Assembly (NCBI GenBank): GCA_948567375.1
Contig: OX419762.1
Location: forward strand, 53,487,034-53,551,033
Direction of reading: 5' to 3'
Length of the DNA: 64,000 nucleotides
Source of the DNA: Lunularia cruciata
Taxonomy: Eukaryota > Streptophyta > Marchantiopsida > Lunulariales > Lunulariaceae
A program made the translations under genes and the position numbers. The notes under the pieces are model-generated. The model saw only the letters and a list, made by a program, of their open reading frames with translations, made no database searches and had not been told where the DNA came from. Shown one piece after another: positions 10,261-22,526 of the stretch; positions within the stretch are counted from its first letter, which is position 1, and every line of letters starts with the position of its first letter.

Positions 10261-13100
10261 TGTGTAATGCATTCAACAGGCAGCCTGGTGGATTATTGAA
10301 CAGTTTACCATTTTTAACTTCTTATTTGTCACAAAGCTCAACTTGGATTGTTTTTTAATAGTATGAAATAAAAAATTTACCATTTTTTACTTCCCAATTG
10401 CCATGTTTATGTAAAGGCTGGTCACAACATTTGATGCCAATTGAAATTGTTTGATGCCATATCATTTAATGTCCATTGAAGTGTACTTTTGCTTTGCATC
10501 CCCTTTTAAATCTCATTCCACTTTGATTTGCAAATCCCAATCACCTTCATTACATTGAAACTTCCATATACAATTGATTCAACATTGTAATGGAAAATCC
10601 CTTTCCCTTGAATATTTTTCCTTTATTTGATTTTGAGTCTCTATTGCATAAAAATTTCTGGTCTTTTGATGGTTGACTTGACTTGAATAATATAGATTGT
10701 TATAGTAGAAATATGGATTCCTAGATTGCATTATATAGATTATAAATTGCATATCAATTGTCTATGGGAAGGAAAATTGCTTCCCTACATGCATAATATA
10801 GATTGTGGCATGGAAGAATGTGGATTCAAGCCTTCATCATATAGTTGTCTGCTTGTGTAGGTGGAGTGAGGAATATTAGACTCTTATCCACTAATATAAT
10901 GATGTTAGATAAATCAATCAAAATATTAGTGCATTGTGCAAGTATAAAAATTGGGAGAGAAATTACCAAAGGGACGGACGCCCAAAGATATCAAAGAGAG
11001 AACAAGACAGAAATTTGTAAAGAGATGTTACAAAAAAAGGGAAGAGAAAATACTGATTAGAGATTTAGAAAACAATGACAAAGGTAAAGGCAAGAAATAG
11101 AGAAATATTGAAAGAGTGGTGTATGTTGATAGAACCAACGGCTAGAGAAAGGTAGGTCAAAAGAGAGGAAAGAAAAAAGTGGAGAATTTGAAGAGGGAGA
11201 AATGAGGGACAGAAGGAGAGAAAGGAGAAGGAGAACTTTGAAAGGGTTTAGACGAGGGACAGTAGACGGAGAGAGATTTAGGGTGGTGAGAAGGAGAAAT
11301 GATTGAGAGTGGGAAGATAGACAAAGGAAAAAGGAAGGAAAGAAAACAAGCAACAACAAAATCAAAGACGGTAGACAATTGACAAATAGACATTGGCCAT
11401 AACAATGAGTGAATATGAAAAGATATTGGATATGCACAACATGGAGGAGTTCAAAGAAGGAGAATGGTTAATCAGATTTGATTCAAAGGAGTACCATCTG
11501 ACTTATATCAAGTGGGCTTGGTTAGACAAGGAGCAGATTTGAGAATCTGTAGAGAACATCTGATAAAGAGATATGGATTCACTTGGGCTGAAATTTGTGG
11601 TATATTTGATTTTCCTTGCCCAAATGTAAGTATAGATTTTAAATTTTTAGTTCAATTAATTTACTTAATGATTTTCTGATTTCTTTGCACTATCTTGCTC
11701 CCAAAAATTCCCTTGTTGGGCCTGGATCTGCTCTTGATCCCACCACTACCCCAATTAGGGTAGGATTTGCAAGCAACCCCCGTTTGCCATCCGTCATCCA
11801 CCCTTGGCCACTAGTAATGCTCGGCCGCTTGTAGTCCCACCTATCCACCCACACCTGCACCCACTCCCACTCCTTCACTTGTGGGTGATCCCCCTCACAC
11901 ACTTGTGTACCACAAGTGATCCCATGCCTAGCTCTTGACATGTTGGCAATCCACCTCTATTGCCCATGGTTGCATGTGATCTCACTCCTTGACCTCCTGG
12001 CAATCCTTGCTTGGGTTTGGTAGTTGTGCATCCAATCCTCTCTTTGGTTGGGTATTCAAGTGTTAGGAACATGACGTTTCCTTGAGCTATGTGTTTATGA
12101 GTTTATTTTTGAGCAGTGTGTTTGAGATGTGGGTTTACATTTTGCTACATGTGTTTAAGATATGCTTTGTTAACAATTTGCTAATGGTCTTTTATCTTTG
12201 TGCAGATTTGTATATGTACCAAGTTTGTGAGTGTGTGGGATGATATAACTCACATCAAATTGGTGCAAGGGAGACCTTAAAACCTTGCTCTTGCGCCAAT
12301 CAAAGATGCTTTTTCTTTGCTTGTGGGCAATGGCAGAAAAAGGGGGTGAGGCCTTACTCATTGGTACAAGATTGGTTTCCAATGAGGAACCTTTCTGCAA
12401 AATGGTACTTGGCAAGACAATGTGTGTATGCAGCTTGGAGGTCATTTTTCTAGATTTTTAGTTGTGTGCTTGTACCCACTCAACATCCCAAGGCCATACA
12501 AGGACATTTGGCCTTGAATGTGAAGACTAAGGTGGAGAAGATGGGGGAGGACTATGATTGAGCCATGCTGATCATGACTATAATTGAGGTTGAGTTGGAT
12601 TTCTTATTGATGCAGATCTGGTGTCCAGATGGTAGACACTTCAAGCAATCATTTGTTGGACAGTTCCTCATCCATCACTCTTGGAGAGTGGCTTCATAAG
12701 CAAAGACTAGGTTTACTGTGGTACTCTTCCATGGAAGAATGAGGAGCTCTATATCATGGAGATAGAGGAGACAAGAAGGAGGATGAGTGAGAGTAGATGT
12801 AGAGAATCCATAAGAAAACTTCAATTTTCTAGCATTTTTTTTATCATGTTTAATATTTTCAAACACTTAATAAAGTTCAATAGATTTATTGATCAAGCCT
12901 TCATTTTGTTGAAGCATACCATGAGTAATTCTCTTCTTGAATGATAACCATGTCATGTTAAGCCTAATAAATCATACCAAATTTTTTTTAATCCATATAG
13001 GTTGCACCATACTTAATGGTGTGTTAGGTTGTAACATGGTTTTGTGTTGCCATGTTGAACTACATTTTGTGTTGATATTGGATTTTCATTGTGCATGCAT
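10261..13100. other. Unrecognised intergenic region
   Basis: There are no recognisable genes. Short frames at 10,845-11,060, 12,170-12,445 and 12,675-12,866 have no family signature I know. 11,400-11,640 reads openly for about 50 codons before a stop, but nothing supports a gene. It is probably decayed transposon sequence. Confidence 0.4.
11040..11360 (+). repeat. Purine-rich tract
   Basis: About 320 bases of the plus strand are dominated by A and G (GGAGAAGG-type words), with few pyrimidines. This produces the low-complexity Leu/Ser/Phe-rich frames on the opposite strand, so those frames should not be taken as genes. Confidence 0.7.
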
Positions 13101-14861
13101 CATATTCATGATGCTGTAGATGGCACTCTCCCTATATATGCTCCTCTAGATGAACCTCTAGTTCCTCACACACAAGGTATTCTAGAGAGTCCTCCCCCTC
13201 TAGGAGATCCTCCCGCACCCATATTGTTGTTATAGATCACACTCTCATAGTAGATGCACCTCCTCTTCTATATGACCCTCTAACACCCCTTGCATATGAC
13301 ATTGGCCGTCATTTTTGTAGCAAGGAAACTTCTCTAGGAGCTTGTGAGTAACTTAGAGTGAGGATTTGTGAGTTAGAGCAAGGAGATAGTTAGATTATCC
13401 ATTGTTAGGTCAGGCCATGAGGATATGAGTACTTCTTTTGCTCTTGTGAGTCCTTTACAATTAATGCTTAGGGAGGGTGAGGCCTTTGAGAGGGAGTGTG
13501 ACTTAGTGGAGAGGGATTGAATGCTCCTTGAAAAGGAGAGAGACTTACCATAGAGAGAGCAGATTATTCAAAAGAAGGAGAGTAATCCACGGATGAGCAT
13601 GTAGAGTTAGATAGGCTTATGAGCCAGAGACACGCCATGGCACTCAAGTACCAATGTGATGAGGAATTTTATAGGAGAGAGTTTTTTATTACCATGGGAT
13701 AGCTAGAGGAGCCCAAGAGAGCTTATGAGGAGTCAGTGGGTATGGAGATTCAATAGGTTTGCAATAGAGAGAGTCATATGGACTATAGAGAGATAGTCTC
13801 TTGTGATACATAGACCAAGATATTAGTGTCCTTGATTAGAGAGAGTTCGGTAGAACCTACACATAGAGAGTCCACTTCTCTTGGTGCAAAGCCCTGTACA
13901 CATACTCATGAAACCCAAACCAAGCCTCGTCTCTATAGAGGGCATATGGGAGAGCTTAACGTGATCATTCTCAATTCCAAGATTGTTTTGTGGAGACCAT
14001 GCACTTCTTACAATCTTGCACCGGTGTCCTCTTTTGGACATGTAGTTGTGGAGACAAAAATGGTATGAGGAGAGGACAATGATGCTCTTTTGTGAGCTTT
14101 CTAGAGTTAGGATGTTGAGAGAGAGGATGACCTTGTCTAGAGCCTTCCTTCCACATATCCTTTATGCTCATGAGAAGCAAAGGAAGATCTTAGTTTTGAA
14201 TGTTAGCTACCTAGTGGATACTATGTGGGATAGTAGTAGGCTATTCTTTCAATGGTGTGATGCAGTGAAACAACATGGATGGTCATATTACTGAGCTTCT
14301 ACTTGATATGTTCCCCAATCTAGAGTTAGGGAGTTCATGGAGTATTGTACAACATATTTCAAAGTTATGATTTGGACCGATAGCACCCAAGGAGAGATAG
14401 AGCATCTCCTTTGATCCATGTAAGATGAGAGTTGATTGCCTAAGGAAGTACACATTAGAGCCTAGCTCATGAACAAACTTGATAGAGAGGATGGGTATTG
14501 CAACAATTGGAGAGGTTTCACGCATAGACCCTATAGTGCACTTATTGCTTTAAGTTTATATCTTCAAGATATATTGATAATTGATAGTGTATTCTTTCCA
14601 TTTAATTAGAACCATCTCCATTTTGCTAAACATCCTTCTTCCTTTAATCCTTTATATCTAGTGTATTAGATACCTCATCATTGGACCTCCTCCTAACACC
14701 CTTAGAGAGATTTAGTGGAGTCACTTATGTTTTAGCCATTGAGTTCCTCAATAAAGAATGGACTTTTGATCACCTATGGGATTATAGTATAGATCCTTAT
14801 GAGGGTTTAGCTACCACATTCCAAGATACTCCCATTCTTGACAAGGAGTAGGAGCTCATAT
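13101..14861 (+). other. Decayed Glu/Arg-rich coding-like region
   Basis: The plus strand is full of GAG/AGA codon strings (around 13,460-13,800) resembling a coiled-coil-coding sequence broken by many stops. Overlapping short frames occur at 13,826-14,294. The character is similar to the coiled-coil pseudogene at 44.1-45.06 kb but I see no clear alignment. Family unknown. Confidence 0.3.
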
Positions 14862-15530
14862 GGAGCTAAAGTCCAATGTTGATGAGGAGATCCATTATTG
14901 TGCAATTTGATTTTGTGCTAGAGTGGATTAGAGTAGAGCACCTTCCACCTGCTAGTGAGCCAAAGGACACATGATGGAGGATACAGCTCACACAATGTTT
15001 ATGACATGACTATGTGCTACATGTATATCTCACCATTCATATTTTTATGTGTGCTCAAATGATGCCAAATGTAGAAATATGAATGGTGAGATGTACATGT
15101 AGCAAACACTCATAGTAGAGATATAGTCCAATGTTGATTAGGAGATCCATTATTGTGAAGTTTGACTCTAAGCTAGAGTACATTAAAGTAGAGTGCCTTC
15201 CACCTGATGGTGAGCCAAAGGACACAAAAATTAAAGATACAACTCACACAATGTTTGTGATATGAGTGTGTGCTACATGTACATCTCACCATTCATATCT
15301 CTACATTTGGCATCATTTGAGCACACATGTAGAAATATGAATGGGGAGATGTCATGTATCACACACTCATGTCTTAAACATTGTGTGATTTGTATCCTCC
15401 ATCCATCTTTCCTTTGGCTCACTAGCAAGTGGAAGACTCTCTACTCTAATCCACTCTAGCATAGAATCAAACTGCACAATAATGGATCTCTTAAACAACA
15501 TTGGACTATATCTCCTCTCACACTAGTGTG
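14862..15530. repeat. Compound direct and inverted repeat cluster
   Basis: A unit starting with GTCCAATGTTGAT and ending in a TCTCACCATTCATAT hairpin occurs at about 14,870-15,097, is repeated directly at about 15,128-15,300, and recurs in inverted orientation at about 15,302-15,510. Two local hairpins (about 15,018-15,097 and 15,275-15,357) carry the same loop sequence in opposite orientation. The layout resembles a foldback element or stacked MITE copies. No coding capacity. Confidence 0.75.
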
Positions 15531-17575
15531 AATGGTGTGTGTGATTGGTCATACATTTCATGATGTATCACTCACTAACTGCCCCTCCTCATACTCAAAG
15601 CCGTGAACAACCCCTCAAGTCCCCCTCCTGCAACCAGCCTCTTACTATCCCCTCCTTACCAACAATCTCCCAAGCGACCTGTCACCCAAACCTAAACCTT
15701 TCTGCCCTCAATCCTCCATTTGGTTCCCCATACAAACCCTTTGGGTCAGCCATCAATTCCCAATCTCTCATTTCTGAATGATCCTCACTCTTTTAATCAA
15801 AAGAACTTAAAGTTTATCAAATTCATACAATACCTTGTAATTTTGTGGCATAGCTCAAGTCCACTAAATCCATTAAATAAATAAAGGCCCTTGACTCAAA
15901 TCATGAGAATTTATGGGTTTAATACAAGAATAACCTTATAACATAGCTCAAGTATATTAGATCCATTACATAAATAAAGAATCTCAACTCAGATCATGAG
16001 ACTTTGATGGTTCATTTAAGAACTCAAATCATGAAAAAAATTTCATTTGAGAAAGTTTGGTGTATCACTATAGCTCAATTTGATTAATCTTTAGATGATT
16101 ATAATAACCATAATCTTTATATAACTATAACCCAACTCTTCATAGAACCAACTACCACTTGTTTTTGCAATGTTGGACTGATAGGTGACTTATAACTCAA
16201 CTCTTGACTGCACAACTTTATTAAACAATGCCATCTTTTTATAGACTAGGTTGTCAACTGAACTAACCGTGATCACTTACCTTGCCATGAGAACTTATCA
16301 AGAATGAAAAATAAGAAATTTTCTTGATCTAACAATCATAACAATAACATAGAAACAATCCAAAAATCTTACAAAACACAATTTATTTATATTCTTCCTA
16401 GAAATACACAAATCTACAGTCCATAATACTCTAGTTATCCACAATCTACTAGGTTATACTCAACTTCTTGTACTTTGTAATACTTGGTTGTTTATAATCT
16501 ACTTTGTAATAATAATACTCTGTTGTTGTCAAAATTGTGTAGAATGCCAATACTATGTAAGGCTTTTTTGTAAAATCAGATATTCTAAAGAAGAACCTAA
16601 CCATATCTTTGCTCATCATTTCTTTGCTTGTTAGCTACTCTAAAGAATATGAGTAATTGCAATCACTAAGGTAGTTTGGAATGGGAATGGGGAATTTGGG
16701 ATTTGTGTGGTAACTATAACCCTTGGAGCAGCAACATCATCCATGGCACCTAGAGATGGGCCATCTATCTCATAAGAGTACTCATTATAACTTTGATCTC
16801 TTTAGGTGTTTCCCTAACTTGCTAATTCTAATGTCATTGAGTGAAACACCTTGCTTAGCATGTCTCTCTTTCATGTGGAGTTTCTTTATCTTGGATCTTA
16901 TTGTCTTGCACCTTAGCTTCTTCTCCACCTTGGCTTTCACTTGTAGCTTCTCAATCTTGGCTATTTGTTGTGCTTCTATTTTGCCAATCTGCATCTTTCT
17001 TTGGCTTCCAAGGACTCATTTCTCAATTTTGATTGGTTGGAAAGATCTTGCATAATTGAAGCAAAGGTGGATGAAGGTGCCACTCTGACACAACTTGCAC
17101 TTTTCCTTTTCCTTGATTCACATTCCTATTCACCATCTTCTTTATCCGGGACTGCCCTTTCTTTCTTTGTTGGTGTAGCTGGACCTTAGTCCACCCTTTC
17201 CTCTATTGGTACTTCAGCCTTATCCCCCCCTAGTTCCTCCTTTGTACATGTGGTTTGTGTAGGAGGAATTGCATGAGGTAAATGTAGAGCGAGAACATGC
17301 TCCAAATAAGAATCTTCTTGTGATGGAGGAGCATATTCCAAATTTAATCAACATGGTGGAACAAATGAATACAATCCATTGTCCGCCTTGTGCAGAAAAG
17401 ACCTAAAAATGTATTTTGGTGCCACATGTGAAAGACAATTGGAAGAGGGATCTTTGGTATTGGGAACTATACCTAAAAATGGAATTTCATATGAGAGAGT
17501 AGTTTGGTCCACACTCATTTCATCCTTATCCTTATTTTTGGGGATTATTTCCATCTCATTGTCATAATAGAGCTC
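15531..17575. other. Unrecognised flank of A2
   Basis: Nothing here can be assigned. A minus-strand frame at 17,348-17,554 and a Lys-rich minus-strand frame at 16,785-16,994 lie beyond the point where A2 stops matching its intact relative A1. They could be host sequence at the truncation point or an unrelated decayed element. Confidence 0.35.
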
Positions 17576-19107
17576 TTAACTATCCTCCATCACAAGTTTA
17601 TCCTTGATGTTGTTACTATTTACTCTCATATCAATCTTGGAGGCATATTCATAAGCCTCCCATGGTGTTGGTTTGGCATCCACCACCTCCATTGATACTG
17701 GAGCTTTTGCTTTCTTCTTCCTCTTACTCCTTGTAGAACTCAAACCACCTCTAAGCTCTTTTCTCACGGTAGGATTGAAAGGAATCAGTTGGCCTATTGT
17801 GATGTTAGCCTTGTGACTACCAACATCCTCCAACACATTGTAGTTCCATTGTTGCTTTGGGATCAAGAAGTTTTCCATTCCCAACTTCTTCCTTGGAGTC
17901 TTTGTTGTTGATGGTATTAAGGTGCTAGTGCAAGTGCTCCTAGTAGACATAGGAGTATCCTTTCTAGGAGTAAATCCTTGAGAAGATTGTACATCCTCTA
18001 CAAAATGAGCTAACTTCTTCTCTTGTACCACAAGCTCCAAATTAAGACCTTTGGCGTTTGAGCACTCCCGCTTCTCATACTTGCTCTCAACCACATCTAT
18101 GGATGATATCCCATTGTCTTTGTTTGGATTAGGATCCACTTGGGTTTCACTACCTCTTTCTTTCCCTCTATTGGCTCCCTCATAACCCCTTCCTCCATGG
18201 TAAGTAGAATTTGGACAATTATTTCAAATGTGACCGCTTCCTCCACAACCAAAACAATTTCTATCATTAAAATTGATGTTTGGTTGGCCTCCTCTATATG
18301 GATAGCTTCCATAACTCTGAGTTCATCTCCCCACATTCTGATCCACCTCTCTCTTCTCCTATAGTTGCACTACATTGATCTTGAGATCTGAAAGTTGTTT
18401 AGTGATAGTTTGAAATGGATCTTTTGGTAAAGGTGCAAGAACCGGAGCAACTCTACTTGTGGTGCAATCCTTGCCACCAAAATATCATAAGTTCCACCAA
18501 ACTTGTAACCTTGAGGAGGATTCACAACCTCTTTCACCACCAAATCACTCTCATTCCCTTCCAAACTCTCTTCCATACAAATTGCAATCTTGATAGCTTC
18601 AACCTTGGAAGAAGGTTGAAGCTTCAACCTCATATCTCACTTTACTTCTAATTTGAGGTCTCAACCCTCTCACAAAATTCTTGGTGAGAATGGCTCCTAT
18701 GCCAATCATATTAGTCTCCACATCATCCCCATCCTTCCTCAACACTATGCAAAATTTTAACTTTAACTTCTCCACTCTTTTTACATAGAGTCTCACTTTC
18801 TCTCCATCTCCTTGTTTGAGGAAGGTAACCTCACTCATCAATCTCTCATAACTCTCATCTAGAAGAAAGTTCTCAATGAATGTTGAAGTCAAACTCTTCC
18901 AAGACTCTTCTTGCCCATCTCTCTTCTCTCTCTTTTGGTATTTTGACTCATACTATGTAAGGGATGCATCCTCATAGAAATTTGGTAATAACAAGGTGCA
19001 CTCATTATTCCTCCTCTTATTATTTCTTGTGCAAGTTCTCTTGAAGTCTCTCACAAGGGCTTCACATCTTCTCCATCCTTGCCAAAGAAAACCGAAAGTT
19101 TCCCCAT
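17576..19107 (-). pseudogene. gag-protease pseudogene of A2
   Basis: It begins at the ATG at 19,105-19,107, equivalent to the start of the A1 gag-pol ORF at 51,577, and follows A1 through the Gag domain, the CCHC knuckle (near 18,210-18,260, with a stop just after GHI) and the Lys-rich linker with DVVESKYEK. It ends at 17,576, where the sequence leaves A1 just past the protease VDGGS motif: the corresponding codons read LVMEDS after a one-base loss. Non-functional. Confidence 0.9.
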
Positions 19108-19296
19108 CTTAGCCCTTCATTATCTTTCTCTTCTCTCTCCATTTTTTTCTTTTCTCTCAATCTATAACTAATTGAGTATATACATAACTAACACCATTTA
19201 AGAGTAATCCACTCTAGGGAACATAAAAGGTTCAAGTTGCTCCAAGGTTTCTATAGCAACATCAAATCCTAGAGTGCATATTAATTGAACCCTCAT

Positions 19297-19722
19297 TGTA
19301 ACAATATGGAGTTTAGCTATGAAGTTAGTTAGGGCTAACATAGAAGCAAATATGCCAAATTAACCTACAATATTCTTGAAGTATCTAGGAAGCTTCTTGG
19401 AAAGCTTCCTGGCTAGCTTAGCTTGCACCCCAAGTAGGTAACTTCTAGAAAGAAACTTCTAGAAGCTTCTAATTAGTTTAGCTTGCAACCCAAGTAGACG
19501 GCTTCTAGAAGGAATCTTCTTGAGAATCTTCTTGGGTAACTTGGCTTGTACTCTAAGAAAGCAGCTCAAGGAAGTTTCTTGAGAAGCTTCTCAAGGGCCT
19601 TGTATGCTTTCTATAAATACCAACATTGAAGCTCATGCTAGGCATTCGGAGTTTCCCCTACTCAAGTATTGCAATATGATCTTCTATTCTCCTATTTCTC
19701 TCCTTGGTCTCGGTCTTTTACA
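19297..19722 (+). repeat. 5' LTR of B2
   Basis: 426 bp, TG...CA ends. It contains a TATA-like word (CTATAAATA at 19,611) and a GAA/TTC-rich segment at 19,380-19,600. It is bounded on the left by the CTCAT duplication and on the right by the primer site. Confidence 0.93.
19457..19469. promoter_or_regulatory. Heat-shock-element-like trimer in B2 5' LTR
   Basis: TTC-TA-GAA-GC-TTC is a contiguous alternation of three TTC/GAA modules with two-base spacers, the consensus binding pattern of heat-shock transcription factors. Related modules surround it. Activity is inferred only. Confidence 0.45.
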
Positions 19723-19723
19723 T

Positions 19724-19735
19724 TGGTATAAGAGC
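19724..19735 (+). other. Primer-binding site of B2
   Basis: TGGTATAAGAGC is one base off the tRNA-iMet complement TGGTATCAGAGC and sits two bases after the 5' LTR end, as in B1. Confidence 0.85.
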
Positions 19736-19959
19736 AAGAATGGGATGGATGAAATTTATGGACTACCAAATCCATTTTTGCCAAACCATTGAGATTTTTG
19801 CATCTAGATACTACCCAAGCATCATTTCACACAATTCATCGCCTCACACTTTAGGTAGGATTTTTGAATATAATCACCTTGTCCAAGGAACCCTTGGTAC
19901 TTCAGGTTGTAACTTATGGAAAATGATGGATGTATTACACTATGTGTTAATAAATTAGA

Positions 19960-21320
19960 GAGATTGTGGGTGGTGTGATAGAGTAGTAACCATGGCAGCA
20001 ATGCACAAGTTTATCATTGCTATGCAACAACAAATCGAGCACCTTAATTTATTGTTGGATGAACAAGATCATTGACGATAAGAGCACATAGAGAGAGTAC
20101 TAGTTTGAGAAGGAGAAGACCAAATCTGATTTCCAAAACCTATGGTTTTTCAAAGGTAAGAATCTCTTGGGTGCAATGGAGAATCTTTTGTTTGACTATG
20201 AACATTATTTTGAAGCTACCAATCTTCAAGATGAACAGAAATAGATTCTCTTGGCTTCTAGTCAATTGGATGGAGTAGTAAAGCTATGGTGGTGATTCTG
20301 AGTGGAGCAAGCTGAATGGAAAATTGTTGCACCAATCTTGACATGGGTAGAATTCAAGAGTGCAATAATCAGTTGACTCCAAGCTATGAATGCCACACAA
20401 GCTACACAAGATAGGTTGGTAGAGTTGAAGTAGATTGGCTTTGTAGGTAGTTACATCATGTAATTCTAACACCATCATGCAAATTTTAGATATAATGGAA
20501 GGTGAAGCTCTTCATCTATTTATGAGGGACTTGAATTCATGAACCAAATTAGACATACTTATGCAAAGAGCCATAACACTTAGAGAAAGCTATGGGGTTG
20601 GCCAAATGCTTTGATTCCTTGGTTGCAACAACTTGGTCTTGACTTCAACCTCCATAGAACCTACCAATATACTGCATGGATGGAGGAGCAAGCACCAATG
20701 GAGATTGATACCATTTAAAAGAGACCACTTGGCACCATAGATTGAGACAAATTACAACAAAATGGTGGTTGTTTCTATTGTCACCAAATTGGACATCACA
20801 TTGTTGAATGTCTACTCAAGAATAGGCAACCATGATAAGTCACCCAGATGGAGTTTTTGGAGAAAAATGATCAAGAAAATGAGGAATCCCAATAAGAGAT
20901 TTTGAGCTGCCTATTGAGAACTTGATTAGTTCCAATGGGATCAAAGATGCTACCTTTGCAAGTTTCCTTCACTTGCAAAGTATGATATCTGATCATGGTT
21001 GTAGAATTTTGGTTGATTCTAGAGGTTCATAAAATTGCTTGTCCATGCATTAAGCAAAGGAATTACGTATTCCTATCAAGCCAATAATTGGAAGTAGATT
21101 AATGATGGTGGATGGTTCTACATTTTGTACCTTGCATTGTTATCTTCAAGATTATGAAAGAGAATTTGGAGTGTATGAAGTTTGTAGTGGCACCTCTACA
21201 CTATGATGTCATTTTAGATCTACCTTGGCTTGAAAGTCATAAGGCTCAATTTGATTCAAACTAACAACAAATTCAAGTATAACACCAAGGTAGAAATTTC
21301 TGATTAGGTTGTCTAGCACC
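19960..21320 (+). pseudogene. gag-protease pseudogene of B2
   Basis: This is the plus-strand equivalent of the B1 gag-protease region at 3,316-4,680: NLLGAMENLLFDYEHYFEAT-type Gag words, the CCHC knuckle near 20,760-20,830 (CFYCHQIGH then VEC) and the protease tail near 21,190-21,260 (YDVILDLPWLESH). It carries stops throughout. The chromovirus gag role is to form the cytoplasmic particle; this copy could not supply it. Confidence 0.85.
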
Positions 21321-21409
21321 TCTAAGTAAGACACCTAAGAATAGTCAATCCCAAGATAGGAAGTTTGTTGGGAAGGCAGCCATAGAGCAAGCTTTGGAGG
21401 AAGATGAGT

Positions 21410-22073
21410 CCTAATATGGGAAATTTTTCAATGAAGTAGCCCTAAGGGAAGCGTTGGAGGAAGATGAGTCCCAAGATGGGAAATTTATCATTGAAGCAGC
21501 CATAAAGCAAGCTTTGGAGGAAGATAAGTCTATTTTTGTGGTGTGGATCAAGCTTATTGCGCACAGAGGACTAAAGAGGATCAAAATCCTCATTAAGCAA
21601 TGGTTGATCAAAAAGTCCAAGTGTTTTCAGATATTTTTTTGGATAATTTGCCAAAGGGATTACTCGCAAATCATGGTCTATTGTTCAAGATTGAGTTATT
21701 GCCAAGGAGTACTCCAATGAGTAGACTAATCTATTGACTCTCATGAAAGGAGTTGGAGGAGTTGTGAACAACCCTTATGGAGTTGTTGGAGAAGGATATC
21801 ATACAATATAGTACATCTCCTTAAGAAACATTGATAGGGACTTTTGTCCCTATCAATGATCACGAGGAGTACAAAGTTGATTGTATCCTTGCACTCATCA
21901 CATTCAATGAGGCCGTTGACAAACATACAAAGTACAAGGTCCTTTGGGAAGGGTATCCCCTTCATGATCTCACATAAAAACCTCTTTATCATCTCCAGAA
22001 TGCACAAATGGCCATCTAGGAGTTTGAAGCTTTAATGGCGATGAGGATGTTACCAACTAGCGGTGGAGGAATA
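21410..22073 (+). pseudogene. Fused RT-start/chromodomain remnant of B2
   Basis: A short internal repeat (three GCTTTGGAGGAAGATGAGTCC-like units, about 21,390-21,530) is followed by the segment leading into RT (VELLEKDIIQYSTSP near 21,780-21,825). A 13-bp palindrome follows, and then the chromodomain (EEYKVDCILA, YKVLWEGYPLHD, LQNAQMAI) at about 21,860-22,035. Compared with B1, everything from the RT fingers to the integrase tail is missing. The last 20 bases form the polypurine tract (GCGGTGGAGGAATA) before the 3' LTR. Confidence 0.85.
21829..21858. repeat. 13-bp perfect palindrome at the B2 deletion junction
   Basis: CATTGATAGGGAC and its exact complement GTCCCTATCAATG flank a TTTT loop. 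The right arm is native chromodomain-linker sequence (it matches B1 near 318-345). The left arm is extra and sits where the RT sequence stops. Confidence 0.9.
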
Positions 22074-22508
22074 TGTAACAATATGGAGTTTAGTGATGAA
22101 GTGGAGTTTAGCAATGAAGTTAGTTAGGGTTAACATGGTAGAAAATAGGCCAAATTTACCTAAAATATTCTAGAAGTATCTAGGAAGCTTCTTGGCTAAC
22201 TTAGCTTGCACCCCAAGTAGGTAGCTTCTAGAAGGAAGCATCTAGAAGCTTCTAGAAGCTTTCAACTAGCTTAGCTTGCATGCCAAGTACATGGCTTCTA
22301 GAAGGAAGCTTCTTGAGAAGATTCTTGGGTAACTTGGCTTGTACTCCAAGAGAGCAGCTCAAGAAAGCTTCTTGAGAAGTTTCTCAAGAGCCTTGTATGC
22401 TCCCTATAAAGCCAAAGTTCATGCTAGGCATTTGTAGTTTCTCGCACTCAAGTGTCCCAATGTGATCTCCTATTCTCCTATTTCTCTCCTTGATCTTGGT
22501 CTTTTACA
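22074..22508 (+). repeat. 3' LTR of B2
   Basis: 435 bp, matching the 5' LTR with moderate divergence and small indels. It begins directly after the polypurine tract and ends TTTTACA before the CTCAT duplication. Confidence 0.93.
22245..22257. promoter_or_regulatory. Heat-shock-element-like trimer in B2 3' LTR
   Basis: GAA-GC-TTC-TA-GAA, three alternating modules with two-base spacing, at the position equivalent to the trimer in the 5' LTR. A TATA-like CTATAAA follows at 22,404-22,410. Confidence 0.45.
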
Positions 22509-22526
22509 CTCATGGATAGTTTATCC

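Larger units (their letters stand above)
19297..22508 (+). mobile_element. Family B deletion derivative B2, complete with TSD
   Basis: Two LTRs (19,297-19,722 and 22,074-22,508) start TGTAACAATATGG and end TTTTACA, flanked by a perfect 5-bp target duplication CTCAT (19,292-19,296 and 22,509-22,513). The interior is only about 2.35 kb: gag, knuckle and protease relics, the first residues of RT, then directly the chromodomain. Most of RT, RNase H and integrase is deleted at a 13-bp palindrome (21,829-21,858). It lies in A2, so it is younger than A2. Confidence 0.95.

Noticed and set aside
11057-11437. 126-codon Leu/Ser/Phe-rich frame that looks like membrane segments
   Set aside because: It is the complement of a purine-rich tract, so hydrophobic codons arise from composition alone.
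12170-12445. Possible LINE reverse-transcriptase tail on the plus strand
   Set aside because: A few words recall L1 C-terminal sequence but the stretch is too short and has no RT motif.
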